From Labilithrix sp. (GTDB lineage Bacteria > Myxococcota > Polyangia > Polyangiales > Polyangiaceae), in the NCBI GenBank assembly GCA_028287035.1, contig JAQBQL010000169.1:1-24215 (forward strand): a stretch of DNA of 24,215 nt, read 5' to 3'. Below, in pieces: positions 8,420 through 16,254 of the stretch. The translations under genes and the position numbers were made by a program. Position 1 is the stretch's first letter; each line of letters starts with the position of its first letter. Under the pieces are notes generated by a model. That model had not been told where the DNA came from. It made no database searches and saw only the letters and a program-made list of their open reading frames with translations.

Positions 8420-9646
8420 ATGAAGAGCGTCCGCGAAGCCCTCGAGCAGATGATGCCGGCCTTCGTCCCGATCGGGACCGAGCGCCTCGCGATCGGGGAG
8501 GCGCTCGGCCGCTGCCTCGGTGAGGATGTGCTCGCGCGCTTCGACCTGCCGCCCTTCGACAACTCGAGCATGGACGGGTACGCGGTGCGCGCTGCGGAGA
8601 CCGCCGGTCCCCGGCGGGTCCTGCCGCTCGCCGGCGAGTCGGCGGCAGGCGGTGCCGCTCCGTTGCCGCTCGCCCCGGGCACCACGATGCGCATCTTCAC
8701 CGGTGCGATGCTGCCCGCCGGCGCCGATGCGGTCGTCATGCAGGAGGACACGACCGCACTCGGCGAGCAGATCACGTTCGGCAAGGACGTGAAGCCGGGC
8801 AACTTCGTGCGGCGGCGCGGCAGCGATCTGGTCGGCGGCGGCATGATGCTCGCGCGGGGGCAGCGCATCGGCGCGGGCGAGATCGGCCTGCTCGCCGCGC
8901 AGCGCATCGCCGCCGTCACCGTCACGCGCCGGCCGCGCGTCGCCATCGTGTCGACGGGCGACGAGCTCCGCGACCTCGACGGAGCGCCCGCTGCCGGTTC
9001 GATCGTCAACTCGAACGCGTACGCCCTCGCCGCGATGGTGCGCGAGGCCGGGGGCGAGCCGCTCGTGCTGCCGAACGTGCCGGACCGCCTCGATGCGACC
9101 ATCGACGCGCTGCGCGCCGCGCTCACCGCGGACGTCGTCCTCACGGTGGGCGGCGTGTCGGTCGGTGACTACGACTTCGTGAAGGCGGCATTCGACGCGG
9201 TCGGCATCGCGGCGGGCTTCTGGAAGGTGCGCATCAAGCCGGGCAAGCCCCTCGTGTTCGGCCTGCGCGGGACGACCCCGGTGGTCGGGCTACCCGGCAA
9301 CCCGATGAGCGCGATGGTGACGTTCGAGGCGCTCGTCCGTCCCGGCCTCCGCGCGATGCTCGGCGACCCGCGTCCCCATCGGGTCGTGCACGAGGTGGCC
9401 CTCGCCCGCGACCACCGGCACGGCACGGGCCGGCTCGAGCTCGCGCGCGCCACCCTCGCGCACGAAGGAGGACGGCTCGTCGCGACGCCGCTCCGCCAGC
9501 AGGACTCGGGATCGCTGCCCTCGTGGGTGAGCGTCGACGCGCTGCTCCTCCTGCCCGAGGACCAGGCCACGTTCGCGGCCGGCGAGCTCGTGAAGGCGAT
9601 CCTGGTCCGGGACGACACCGGGAGCGCGGAGACGCCCTTCGCGTGA
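8420..9646 (+). CDS. moeA: Molybdopterin molybdenumtransferase
   Basis: 408 residues, the usual MoeA length. It inserts molybdate into adenylylated molybdopterin. Motifs in order: DNSSMDGYAVR near residue 50, TGAMLPAGADAVVMQED, VAIVSTGDEL, GGVSVGDYDF and GLPGNPMSAMVTFEALVRPGLR. The last two belong to the molybdopterin-binding domain. A C-terminal beta domain follows. It is divergent from moaA and converges on the MocA-type fusion with a 5-base gap. This complete MoeA is distinct from the MoeA-like half of the neighbouring fusion, so the two probably serve different steps. Confidence 0.97.
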   Translation: MKSVREALEQMMPAFVPIGTERLAIGEALGRCLGEDVLARFDLPPFDNSSMDGYAVRAAETAGPRRVLPLAGESAAGGAAPLPLAPGTTMRIFTGAMLPAGADAVVMQEDTTALGEQITFGKDVKPGNFVRRRGSDLVGGGMMLARGQRIGAGEIGLLAAQRIAAVTVTRRPRVAIVSTGDELRDLDGAPAAGSIVNSNAYALAAMVREAGGEPLVLPNVPDRLDATIDALRAALTADVVLTVGGVSVGDYDFVKAAFDAVGIAAGFWKVRIKPGKPLVFGLRGTTPVVGLPGNPMSAMVTFEALVRPGLRAMLGDPRPHRVVHEVALARDHRHGTGRLELARATLAHEGGRLVATPLRQQDSGSLPSWVSVDALLLLPEDQATFAAGELVKAILVRDDTGSAETPFA

Positions 9647-9651
9647 GGCGC

Positions 9652-11259
9652 TCAGACCGGTCGCCGTAGCGCCGCGGCGAGCATCGAGGGCGTGTCGACG
9701 TCGAGATGCACCGCCGCGTCGTCGACGTCGACCGCGAGCACCGCGCCCGCGTGCTGCTCGAGCAGCGCGCGCGCGCCGACGTCGCCGCCGAGCTTCTTCA
9801 TCTCGGGGAAGTGGCGCCGCGACCACAGCACGGGATGGCCGCGCTTCCGGTCGTGCACGGGAACGCAGATCGTGTGGGGCCCCGACGGGTCGAACGCGGC
9901 GACCAGCGCGTCGACGTGCGCCGGCTTCACCCACGGCATGTCCCCGAGCGCGACGAGGGCGCCGTGGACGTCGGCGGTGAGCGCCTCGACGCCGGCGCGG
10001 AGCGAGGCGCCGAGCCCCTCCTCGTACGCGGCGTTCGGCACGAACACGACCTCGCGCCCGGCGAGCGCCGCACGGACGCGATCGGCCTCGTGGCCGACGA
10101 CGACGAGCACCGGCGCCGCCCGCGAGGCGAGCAGCGCATCGACGGTACGCGCCACGATCGGAACGCCGTCGATCGGGGCGAGCAGCTTGTTGGCGCCGCC
10201 CATGCGGCGCGAGAGCCCCGCCGCGAGCACGATGGCGGCGACGCGTGGCGAGCTCACCCCGGGGCTCTCCGCCTGACGCGGAGCCGGCCTGCTCACCTCG
10301 GCGAGCAGGCCTCCTGCGCCGAGCCGAACGATCTCGGCGCGGCCCACCGGTAGATCCGCGGCGATGCGCTCGAGGACAGCGTCGAAGCCGGAGCGCTTCA
10401 GCGAGCGCGCGCAGCCAGGGACGCCGAGAATCGGCGTCGTGCCGTGGCGACCCAGCAGCAGGAGATTCCCCGGATCGACCGGCATGCCGAGATGCTCGAT
10501 GACGCCCCCTGCCCGCTCGATGGCGACGGGCACGACGTCGAGGCGGTCGACGATGGCCGACGCGCCCAGGACCATGACCAGATCGAGCTTCTCGTCGAGG
10601 AGCGTGCGCAGCGCCTCGGCGACCGACGCCTCGTCGTGCGGCACCCGCAGCTCGCGCGCGATGCTGCCGCCCAGGTACGCCATGCGCCGATGCTGCGAGC
10701 GACTGCCCTGCGCGAGCTGGGCCTCGCGCACGCCCGGCAGCGTGGTGAGCACGAGACCCGCCCGCTTCGCGGTGAACGGGGCGACGTCGAGCACGGGCGA
10801 GGCCGCGACCGCGCGCTCGACGAGGGACGCCGGGACCGCGAACGGGATGATCTTCACCGTGGCGACCATGGCGCCGTTCTCGACCACCGCGTACGGGAGC
10901 AGCGTCGCGAGCGTGATCGCCTCGTCGACCTCGTTCAGCGCATCGATCCGCTCGCGCGCGGCGACGACCACCCCGCGCGCGGCGGCGAACAGGTTGGCGC
11001 GGCCGGTGGCGGCCCGCGCGACGGTGACGTTGGGCCCGGCGACCGCCTGCGCGATCCGCCGCGCCGCCTCGTTCTCGTCGAGATCGCCGTCCTCGAGGCG
11101 CGCCGCGGACACGCGGAGGACCCCGGCCGCCACGAGGGCGCGCGCGTCCTCGGCGGTCACCACGTGACCCTTCTTGAGCATGGTGGCGGGCCCGATACGG
11201 TGGCCGTGCGCGAGCATCGCGCCCACCGCGTCGTGGCTGGCGAGCTCCTCGAATCTCAT
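9652..11259 (-). CDS. Molybdopterin-binding / MocA-type nucleotidyltransferase fusion
   Basis: 535 residues in two parts. Residues 1-320 form a MoeA/MogA-related molybdopterin-binding module (VMVLGASAIVDRLDVVPVAI, GMPVDPGNLLLLG, ILGVPGCARS). Residues 338-535 form an NTP-transferase with LAAGLSRRMGGANKLL (345-360), ALGDMPWVKPAHVDAL and RGHPVLW. The second part matches the MocA/MobA superfamily, and the NKLL signature favours MocA, which makes molybdopterin cytosine dinucleotide. The same architecture is known in many proteobacteria. Its ATG overlaps the xdhC stop by four bases (CATGA region at 11256-11259), so it is translated with xdhC. Cytidylyl rather than guanylyl specificity is inferred from family and context. 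Confidence 0.92.
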   Translation of the reverse strand: MRFEELASHDAVGAMLAHGHRIGPATMLKKGHVVTAEDARALVAAGVLRVSAARLEDGDLDENEAARRIAQAVAGPNVTVARAATGRANLFAAARGVVVAARERIDALNEVDEAITLATLLPYAVVENGAMVATVKIIPFAVPASLVERAVAASPVLDVAPFTAKRAGLVLTTLPGVREAQLAQGSRSQHRRMAYLGGSIARELRVPHDEASVAEALRTLLDEKLDLVMVLGASAIVDRLDVVPVAIERAGGVIEHLGMPVDPGNLLLLGRHGTTPILGVPGCARSLKRSGFDAVLERIAADLPVGRAEIVRLGAGGLLAEVSRPAPRQAESPGVSSPRVAAIVLAAGLSRRMGGANKLLAPIDGVPIVARTVDALLASRAAPVLVVVGHEADRVRAALAGREVVFVPNAAYEEGLGASLRAGVEALTADVHGALVALGDMPWVKPAHVDALVAAFDPSGPHTICVPVHDRKRGHPVLWSRRHFPEMKKLGGDVGARALLEQHAGAVLAVDVDDAAVHLDVDTPSMLAAALRRPV

Positions 11260-12299
11260 GCCGTTGCGGGCGCGCCCGCCGGAGCCTTCCGGAGCGCCTC
11301 GGTCATCTGGGCGGCGATCGAGAGGGCGATCTCGCCGGGCGTGCGGGCGCCGATCCGGAGCCCGACGGGACCATGGATGCGCGCGAGCGACGCCTCGTCG
11401 AAGCCCTGCTCGGCGAGGCGCACGAGCCGCGCCTCGTGCGTCTTCCGGCTGCCGAGGGCGCCCACGTAAAACGCGCGGCTCTTCAGGGCGGCGACGAGCG
11501 CGGGATCGTCGATCTTCGGATCGTGCGTGAGCGCGACGATGGCGGTGCGGTGGTCGACCCCGGCCTGGGCGAGCACCTCGTCCGGCCAGTCGGTGAGCAC
11601 CGTGAGCCCGGGCCAGCGCTCGGCGCGCGCGAAGGCCTCACGCGGGTCGACGAGCGTGACGTCGTAGCCGAGCTGCGCGGCGATCCGGGCGAGCGGCTCC
11701 GCGATGTGCACGGCCCCGACGATGACGAGCCGGAGCGGCGGGTTGATGGCCTGCACGAACACCGCGCCGTCGCTTGCCAGGGTCGCGTCGTCGGTGGCGA
11801 GCGCACGCGCCGCCGCCGTTGCGACGTCGCCGGACAGCGCGGGATCCTCGGGCATCCAGGTGCGCACCGCGCTGCCGTCGAGCGGCGTGAGGAGCACGAT
11901 CGCCTGCCTCGCGGCACGAGCCTGCGCGATGCGCGCGAGCGTCTCGCGGCCGAGCGGCCCCTTGCCGCCCGCGCCCGCCACGGGCTCCACGAGGATGCGC
12001 ACGGTGCCGCCGCACGCGAGCCCGACCTCCCACGCCTCGTCGTTCGACACCCCGAGCTCGAGGAGACGGTGCTCCCGGTCCGCCATCGCGGCGATCGCGC
12101 CTTCGACGACCTTGCCCTCGACGCAGCCGCCCGACACGGAGCCGACGAAGAGCCCGTCATCGCGGACCACGAGCTGCGATCCACGCGGACGAGGTGACGA
12201 TCCCCACGTCTCGACCACGGTGGCCACCGCGACGCGCCGGCCCTCGTCGCTCCACGCGAGCGCCTTGTCGAGAACGTCGTCCGGTTCGTGGGCGGCCAT
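11256..12299 (-). CDS. xdhC: XdhC/CoxI-family molybdenum cofactor insertion chaperone
   Basis: 347 residues. XdhC binds Moco, promotes its sulfuration and delivers it to xanthine-dehydrogenase-type enzymes. The N-terminal domain has ETWGSSPRPRGSQLVV and GSVSGGCVEGKVVEGA. It also holds the conserved cysteine of LACGGTVRILVEP. The C-terminal Rossmann domain has LVIVGAVHIAEPLARIAAQLG and DPREAFARAERWPG. It continues with FYVGALGSRKTHEARL and the IHGPVGLRIGARTPGEIALSIAAQ signature. It is first gene of the leftward pair with the MocA-type fusion and divergent from sufS. The natural client (XDH, CO dehydrogenase or aldehyde oxidase subunits) is not in the window. Confidence 0.96.
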   Translation of the reverse strand: MAAHEPDDVLDKALAWSDEGRRVAVATVVETWGSSPRPRGSQLVVRDDGLFVGSVSGGCVEGKVVEGAIAAMADREHRLLELGVSNDEAWEVGLACGGTVRILVEPVAGAGGKGPLGRETLARIAQARAARQAIVLLTPLDGSAVRTWMPEDPALSGDVATAAARALATDDATLASDGAVFVQAINPPLRLVIVGAVHIAEPLARIAAQLGYDVTLVDPREAFARAERWPGLTVLTDWPDEVLAQAGVDHRTAIVALTHDPKIDDPALVAALKSRAFYVGALGSRKTHEARLVRLAEQGFDEASLARIHGPVGLRIGARTPGEIALSIAAQMTEALRKAPAGAPATA

Positions 12300-12309
12300 G
12301 GCGAGCGTG

Positions 12310-12315
12310 ACCCTA
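12310..12315 (-). promoter_or_regulatory. Putative -10 box (TAGGGT) of xdhC
   Basis: TAGGGT lies 10 bases upstream of the xdhC ATG, the same spacing as for moaA. No ribosome-binding site is visible between it and the start. Confidence 0.4.
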
Positions 12316-12361
12316 GGTCAGTGCGCCCGCCTTGAGAAGTGCGCGAGGCGCGGCCGCGTCC

Positions 12362-12367
12362 TATGCT
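12362..12367 (+). promoter_or_regulatory. Putative -10 box (TATGCT) of sufS
   Basis: TATGCT lies 10 bases before GTG 12378. If it is a real -10 box, the ATG inside it (12363) cannot be the start. It sits on the opposite side of the same short divergent gap as the xdhC hexamer. Confidence 0.4.
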
Positions 12368-12377
12368 CGGGCGCGCC

Positions 12378-13652
12378 GTGCCGGCCCCCCCTTCCCGCGA
12401 CCTCAGCGACGTTCGTGACGCGTCCCCGCTCTCGGCCGCGGAGGTCGCGTCGATCCGCGCGCAGTTCCCGGCGTTCCAGCGGCTCGTGAACGGCCGCCCG
12501 CTCGTCTACCTGGACAGCGCGAGCACCGCGCAGAAGCCGCAGGCGGTGATCGACGCGGTCACCCGCGCGATGAGCGCGACCGCCAACATCCACCGCGGCG
12601 TGCACCAGCTCAGCGTCGAGACCACCGAGGCGTACGAGGCGGTGCGCGGAAAGGCCGCGCGTCTCCTCGGCGCGAAGGACCCTCGCGAGATCGTCTTCAC
12701 GCGCGGCACCACCGAGGCGCTGAACCTCGTGGCGCGGAGCTGGGGACGCGCCAACGTCGGCCCGGGCGACGAGATCCTCGTCACCGAGCTCGAGCACCAC
12801 TCGAACCTCGTGCCCTGGCAGATGCTCGCCGCCGAGGCGGGCGCCACGCTGCGCGTTCTGCCGATCGACGCGCGCGGCGACGTCGTCCTCGATGCGCTGG
12901 ACGACCTCCTCGGGCCCCGCACGCGGGTGGTCGCGCTCGCGCACGTCTCGAACAGCCTCGGCACCGTGCTGCCGGTGGCGGCCATCGCCGAGCGGGCACG
13001 CGCAGCCGGCGCGATCACGGTGGTCGACGGGGCGCAGGCGGCGCCGCACCTCCTCGTCGACGTCGCGGCGCTCGGCTGCGATTTCTACGCGTTCTCCGGG
13101 CACAAGCTGTACGGCCCGACCGGCGCCGGCGTGCTGTGGGGACGTCGCGCGCTGCTCGAGGCGATGCCGCCGTGGCAGGGCGGCGGTGACATGGTCCTGT
13201 CCGTGACCTTCGCGGAGACCACGTACAACGACGTGCCGTACCGGTTCGAGGCCGGCACGCCGGACATCCTGTCGGTCATCGGCATGGGCGCCGCGATCGA
13301 CTGGGTGACCGCCATCGGCCTTCCCCGTATCGCGGCGCGCGAGGCCGAGCTGCTCGCGCGCGCCACGCGGATCCTGGAGGGCGTCGCCGGCCTGCGCCTC
13401 GTGGGGACGGCGCCCAGCAAGGCCGCGGTGATCTCGTTCGTGCTCGGCGCTCTCCATCCCCACGACGTCGGCACCGCGCTCGATCTCGAGGGCGTCGCGG
13501 TGCGCACGGGACACCACTGCACGCAGCCCGTGATGGAGCACTTCGGGATCGACGGGACGGTCCGCGCCTCGCTCGGGATCTACTCGAACGAGGAGGACCT
13601 CGATCACCTCGCCGCCGCGCTCGCCCGCGCCGGGACCCTGCTCGGCGCATGA
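12378..13652 (+). CDS. sufS: Cysteine desulfurase, SufS type
   Basis: 424 residues. This PLP enzyme removes sulfur from cysteine as a persulfide, for Fe-S clusters or other sulfur acceptors. Visible motifs: YLDSASTAQKPQAVIDA, ANIHRGVHQLS, FTRGTTEALNLVA, ELEHHSNLVPWQ and VDGAQAAPH. The PLP lysine is in FSGHKLYGPTG (K243). The catalytic cysteine is in RTGHHCTQPVM (C381), the short-loop class II form. Start codon choice: GTG 12378 is placed behind a -10-like hexamer; ATG 12363 and GTG 12339 are in frame upstream, and none has a clear ribosome site. The stop overlaps the sufU start (ATGA). No sufB, sufC or sufD is present here. Confidence 0.95.
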   Translation: MPAPPSRDLSDVRDASPLSAAEVASIRAQFPAFQRLVNGRPLVYLDSASTAQKPQAVIDAVTRAMSATANIHRGVHQLSVETTEAYEAVRGKAARLLGAKDPREIVFTRGTTEALNLVARSWGRANVGPGDEILVTELEHHSNLVPWQMLAAEAGATLRVLPIDARGDVVLDALDDLLGPRTRVVALAHVSNSLGTVLPVAAIAERARAAGAITVVDGAQAAPHLLVDVAALGCDFYAFSGHKLYGPTGAGVLWGRRALLEAMPPWQGGGDMVLSVTFAETTYNDVPYRFEAGTPDILSVIGMGAAIDWVTAIGLPRIAAREAELLARATRILEGVAGLRLVGTAPSKAAVISFVLGALHPHDVGTALDLEGVAVRTGHHCTQPVMEHFGIDGTVRASLGIYSNEEDLDHLAAALARAGTLLGA

Positions 13653-14083
13653 GCACGCGCGACGCGAAGACGCTCTACCAGGAGCTCGTGCTCGACCACG
13701 GCAAGTCGCCGCGCAACGAGGGTCCGCTCGAAGGCGCGACGCACGACGCGACCGCGAAGAACCCGCTGTGCGGCGACCGGGTGACGGTGCACGCGAAGGT
13801 GACGGGTCGTCACGTCGAGGTGACGAGCTTCGAGGCGCGTGGGTGCATGATCGCAAAGGCGTCGGCCTCGCTCCTGACCGAGGCGGTTCGCGACCTGGAC
13901 GTCGGGGCGGCGCGCGCGCTCGTCGCCGCGGTCGAGGCGCTGGTCGTCGCCGTGCCGGACGAAGCAGGCGAGCTCGGCCCGCTCGAGGCGCTCCGCGGCG
14001 TCTCCGCGTTCCCGGCGCGAAGGGCGTGCGTGACGCTCGCGTGGCGCGCGCTCGACGACGCGCTCCGGCCGATCGACGGATGA
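13649..14083 (+). CDS. sufU: SufU-type zinc-dependent sulfurtransferase / scaffold
   Basis: 144 residues. In firmicutes SufU takes the persulfide from SufS through a zinc-ligand swap. The ligand residues are in place: C41 and D43 in NPLCGD, C66 in ARGCMIAKASAS and C127 in FPARRACVTLAW. The spacing between the second and third cysteine includes the roughly 20-residue insert that separates SufU from IscU. It starts inside the sufS stop (ATGA), so the two are made together. The link to xdhC next door makes sulfur supply to Moco a possible extra role (inference). Confidence 0.92.
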   Translation: MSTRDAKTLYQELVLDHGKSPRNEGPLEGATHDATAKNPLCGDRVTVHAKVTGRHVEVTSFEARGCMIAKASASLLTEAVRDLDVGAARALVAAVEALVVAVPDEAGELGPLEALRGVSAFPARRACVTLAWRALDDALRPIDG

Positions 14084-14096
14084 CCGGCGTGCATTC

Positions 14097-14930
14097 CTAG
14101 AGCTGCACGCTGCGACGCCCGTTCTCGTCGTGAGCATCGGCGCGGGCGCGGAGGCGCGCGAGGCGGTCTCCGCTCGCGACGATGCGCTCGCCGACGCGGC
14201 ATAGATCCGGTCCCACCGTGAGATGTCGCGCGTACCCGGACGCGGCCCGGACCGCCGCCTCGCACGACCGCGTGTCCCGCGCGAGCAGCGCGCGCTCCAT
14301 CGTCCGGAGCGTTCCGTCGACGTCCCCCATGGCGTCGGCCACGCGCCCCTCCACGATGCCGCCGGTGCGCAGGGGCATCTGCCCCGGGACCGCGGCGAGC
14401 GACGCCATCGCCGCCAGGCGCTCCGGCGCGAGCGGATGGCGCGCCGAGAGGAACGCGGTACGCCGTACCGCTTGCGCGAGCTCCGGGCGATCGAGGAGCG
14501 ACGGCTCGAGGTCGACGCGTGACGCCACCTCCGCGATGAGCTGGGCCGCGGCGGCCGCCCCGACCAGCGAGGCCCGACGGTCGACGTTGTCGGCCGCGGC
14601 GAGCACCCGCGCCAGCCGGGCGGCGGCCGCGAGCCGATCGCCGCTACGGAGCGATCGATCGGCGGACTCGAGCTCCTCGCGTGCCTGCCGCATGGCCGGC
14701 ATCAGCTTGATGGCCTCCCCGGGGTCACACGGGGTCCCTCGGGTCGAGGAGGCGCCCGACGCTCCGAGATCCATGCATTCCGCACGCATCTCGGCACGTC
14801 GCTGCGCGAGCCTCTGTTCGGCGCCGCCGCCGATGCCCTTGGTGACGACGGCGGAGCCCAGGGCGAGGACGGAGACGACCGCGAACACGGCGCCGCCACG
14901 CGAGGACCAGGAGGACGTTCGAGGATGCAT
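14097..14930 (-). CDS. Membrane-anchored protein of unknown function
   Basis: 277 residues. One N-terminal membrane helix (about 12-31, GAVFAVVSVLALGSAVV) is followed by an extracytoplasmic, Ala/Arg-rich helical region. Four cysteines lie outside the membrane (C52, C68, C223, C244), enough for two disulfides. The alternating helices with ESADRSLRSGDRLAAAARL and GDVDGTLRTMERALLARD hint at TPR-like helical pairs, but no clear repeat can be read. Codon use matches the neighbours, which supports a real gene. It converges on sufU with a 13-base gap. The 122-base gap upstream (14931-15052) holds only GC-rich sequence with no clear signal. Confidence 0.72.
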   Translation of the reverse strand: MHPRTSSWSSRGGAVFAVVSVLALGSAVVTKGIGGGAEQRLAQRRAEMRAECMDLGASGASSTRGTPCDPGEAIKLMPAMRQAREELESADRSLRSGDRLAAAARLARVLAAADNVDRRASLVGAAAAAQLIAEVASRVDLEPSLLDRPELAQAVRRTAFLSARHPLAPERLAAMASLAAVPGQMPLRTGGIVEGRVADAMGDVDGTLRTMERALLARDTRSCEAAVRAASGYARHLTVGPDLCRVGERIVASGDRLARLRARADAHDENGRRSVQL

Positions 14931-15052
14931 GGAGCCGTGGACTGCAAGCGCCGCGCCTCGCGCCGCCTGGCTGTTTCGGCGGCGATCCGTGCGTGATCAG
15001 CTCGCCCGGCGCGACACTCCGTCAGCGCGCGGCCGCGGCGCGCGACAGAACG

Positions 15053-16111
15053 TCAGCAGCCCTCGTCGAGGAGCGGTCGCAGGAGGTCACCGGGGTCGGC
15101 GTGCGGCCGGGCCTTCTTCGCGATCTCGCGCACGCGCTCGAGCGCCTTCAGCATCCGCGGGAAGTCACCCCCGCAGTGCTCGAGCAGCGCCTCCATCTCG
15201 GGGCGTCCCGAGCCGTAGGTCTTGTACTGGATGAGCGTCGCGTTGGTGACCGGCCGCGCGATGCGGGTCTCGGCCCGGAGCCGGTCGACGATGCGCTTCT
15301 TCTCGGCGAGCTTCTCCTCGCGCGGGAGGGCTGACGCGTAGAGCTTCTCGAGCGCCTCGTAGGCGGTCTTCATCTTCTTCCCGCGCTCGGCGCTGCGCCG
15401 CTCGCTCTCGAGGAAGCGCTGCTTGGCGGCCGCGCCCTCGGGCTGCGTCTCCTCGAGGTACTGGACCGCCAGGGAATCGCCCACGAAGGACGCCATGCTC
15501 TCGTTGAGCGTGCTCTGCCCGGGCACGTAGAAGGTCGCGTGCAAGGACTCGTGCAGCACCACGTCGGCGAGGTCGCCGAGCGCGTCGGGCCCGTTGCTCA
15601 GCATCGTCGAGAGGATGGGGTCGGTGAACCAGCCGAGCGTCGAGTACGCCTGGGACCCGCGCACGTCGACGTCCCAGCCCGCCTTCGCGAGGTCCTTGGC
15701 GAACGCGTCGGCCTCCTTCCGGTCGAACCACCCCGTGTACGTGATGCTGCCGACGACCGGGAACTTCCAGGTCTTCGGACGGAACTGGAGCGGGTCGCAC
15801 GCCGTCACGACCCACATGACGGCAGGGCGATCGATCCAGAGGTAGCGCTCGTAGTTCCGGGTCGCCTTGAGGCCGTGACGCTCGCCGAACGCCTTGATCT
15901 TGGGGACCTCGGCGAGGAGCCCGCGGGTACGCCGGTCGAGGTAGCCGTTCTGGACGACCTCGTCGATGTCGATCCCGCGGCCGTTCAGCTGCTCCTGCCC
16001 GGCCGCGGCCTGCGTCACGTAGTGGAGGCCGGGGCCGAGGCAACCGCTGAGCCCGACGAGCAGCGCAGCGAGCGAGACGAGCGACGCGAGCCGGGCGATG
16101 CGGGCGAGCAA
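15053..16111 (-). CDS. Predicted aminopeptidase lipoprotein (DUF2265 / COG4324 type)
   Basis: 352 residues from TTG 16111. The start gives a clean lipoprotein signal ending in LSGC (C24), and a TAGCAT hexamer sits 10 bases upstream. The frame is open to GTG 16249, but that would add 46 Arg-rich residues before the signal. The zinc-protease motif is HESLH (H187, E188, H191) with a likely third ligand in NESMASF (E204). Family marks include LHYVTQAAAGQ near the lipid cysteine, FPVVGSITYTGWFD and DPILSTML. A charged helical region fills the C-terminal part. The family is annotated as putative aminopeptidase by prediction; I know of no firm substrate. Confidence 0.9.
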   Translation of the reverse strand: MLARIARLASLVSLAALLVGLSGCLGPGLHYVTQAAAGQEQLNGRGIDIDEVVQNGYLDRRTRGLLAEVPKIKAFGERHGLKATRNYERYLWIDRPAVMWVVTACDPLQFRPKTWKFPVVGSITYTGWFDRKEADAFAKDLAKAGWDVDVRGSQAYSTLGWFTDPILSTMLSNGPDALGDLADVVLHESLHATFYVPGQSTLNESMASFVGDSLAVQYLEETQPEGAAAKQRFLESERRSAERGKKMKTAYEALEKLYASALPREEKLAEKKRIVDRLRAETRIARPVTNATLIQYKTYGSGRPEMEALLEHCGGDFPRMLKALERVREIAKKARPHADPGDLLRPLLDEGC

Positions 16112-16121
16112 GACGGATCCG

Positions 16122-16127
16122 ATGCTA
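16122..16127 (-). promoter_or_regulatory. Putative -10 box (TAGCAT) of the aminopeptidase gene
   Basis: TAGCAT lies 10 bases before TTG 16111. It supports the TTG as the true start over the longer GTG form. Confidence 0.35.
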
Positions 16128-16241
16128 CCACGCAGCTCCAGGCCCGCAGAAACCAAGGGCCGCCGGCGCCGGGAACACGAGCGTGGCCCATGGCGATCGT
16201 GACGGGGCCCATGATCCGTTTCTCCGGCGCCTCGTTTGGAG

Positions 16242-16247
16242 TAGATC
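16242..16247 (+). promoter_or_regulatory. Start-proximal TA hexamer (TAGATC) of the TPR gene
   Basis: TAGATC ends 7 bases before ATG 16255, the same sequence and distance as at the FKBP gene. GGAG at 16238-16241 lies too far from the ATG for an ideal ribosome site. Confidence 0.3.
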
Positions 16248-16254
16248 ACCCGCG

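Noticed and set aside
12318..13856. Long leftward open frame opposite sufS and sufU
   Set aside because: sufS and sufU carry complete catalytic motifs on the plus strand. The antisense protein is Arg/Ala/His-rich noise.
15025..15043. GCGCGC inverted repeat downstream of the aminopeptidase gene, possible terminator
   Set aside because: The arms are simple GC alternation, expected by chance in this DNA, and no T-run follows on either strand.
16111..16249. Longer form of the aminopeptidase starting at GTG 16249
   Set aside because: It adds 46 Arg-rich residues ahead of a clean lipoprotein signal. The TTG start gives normal signal length.
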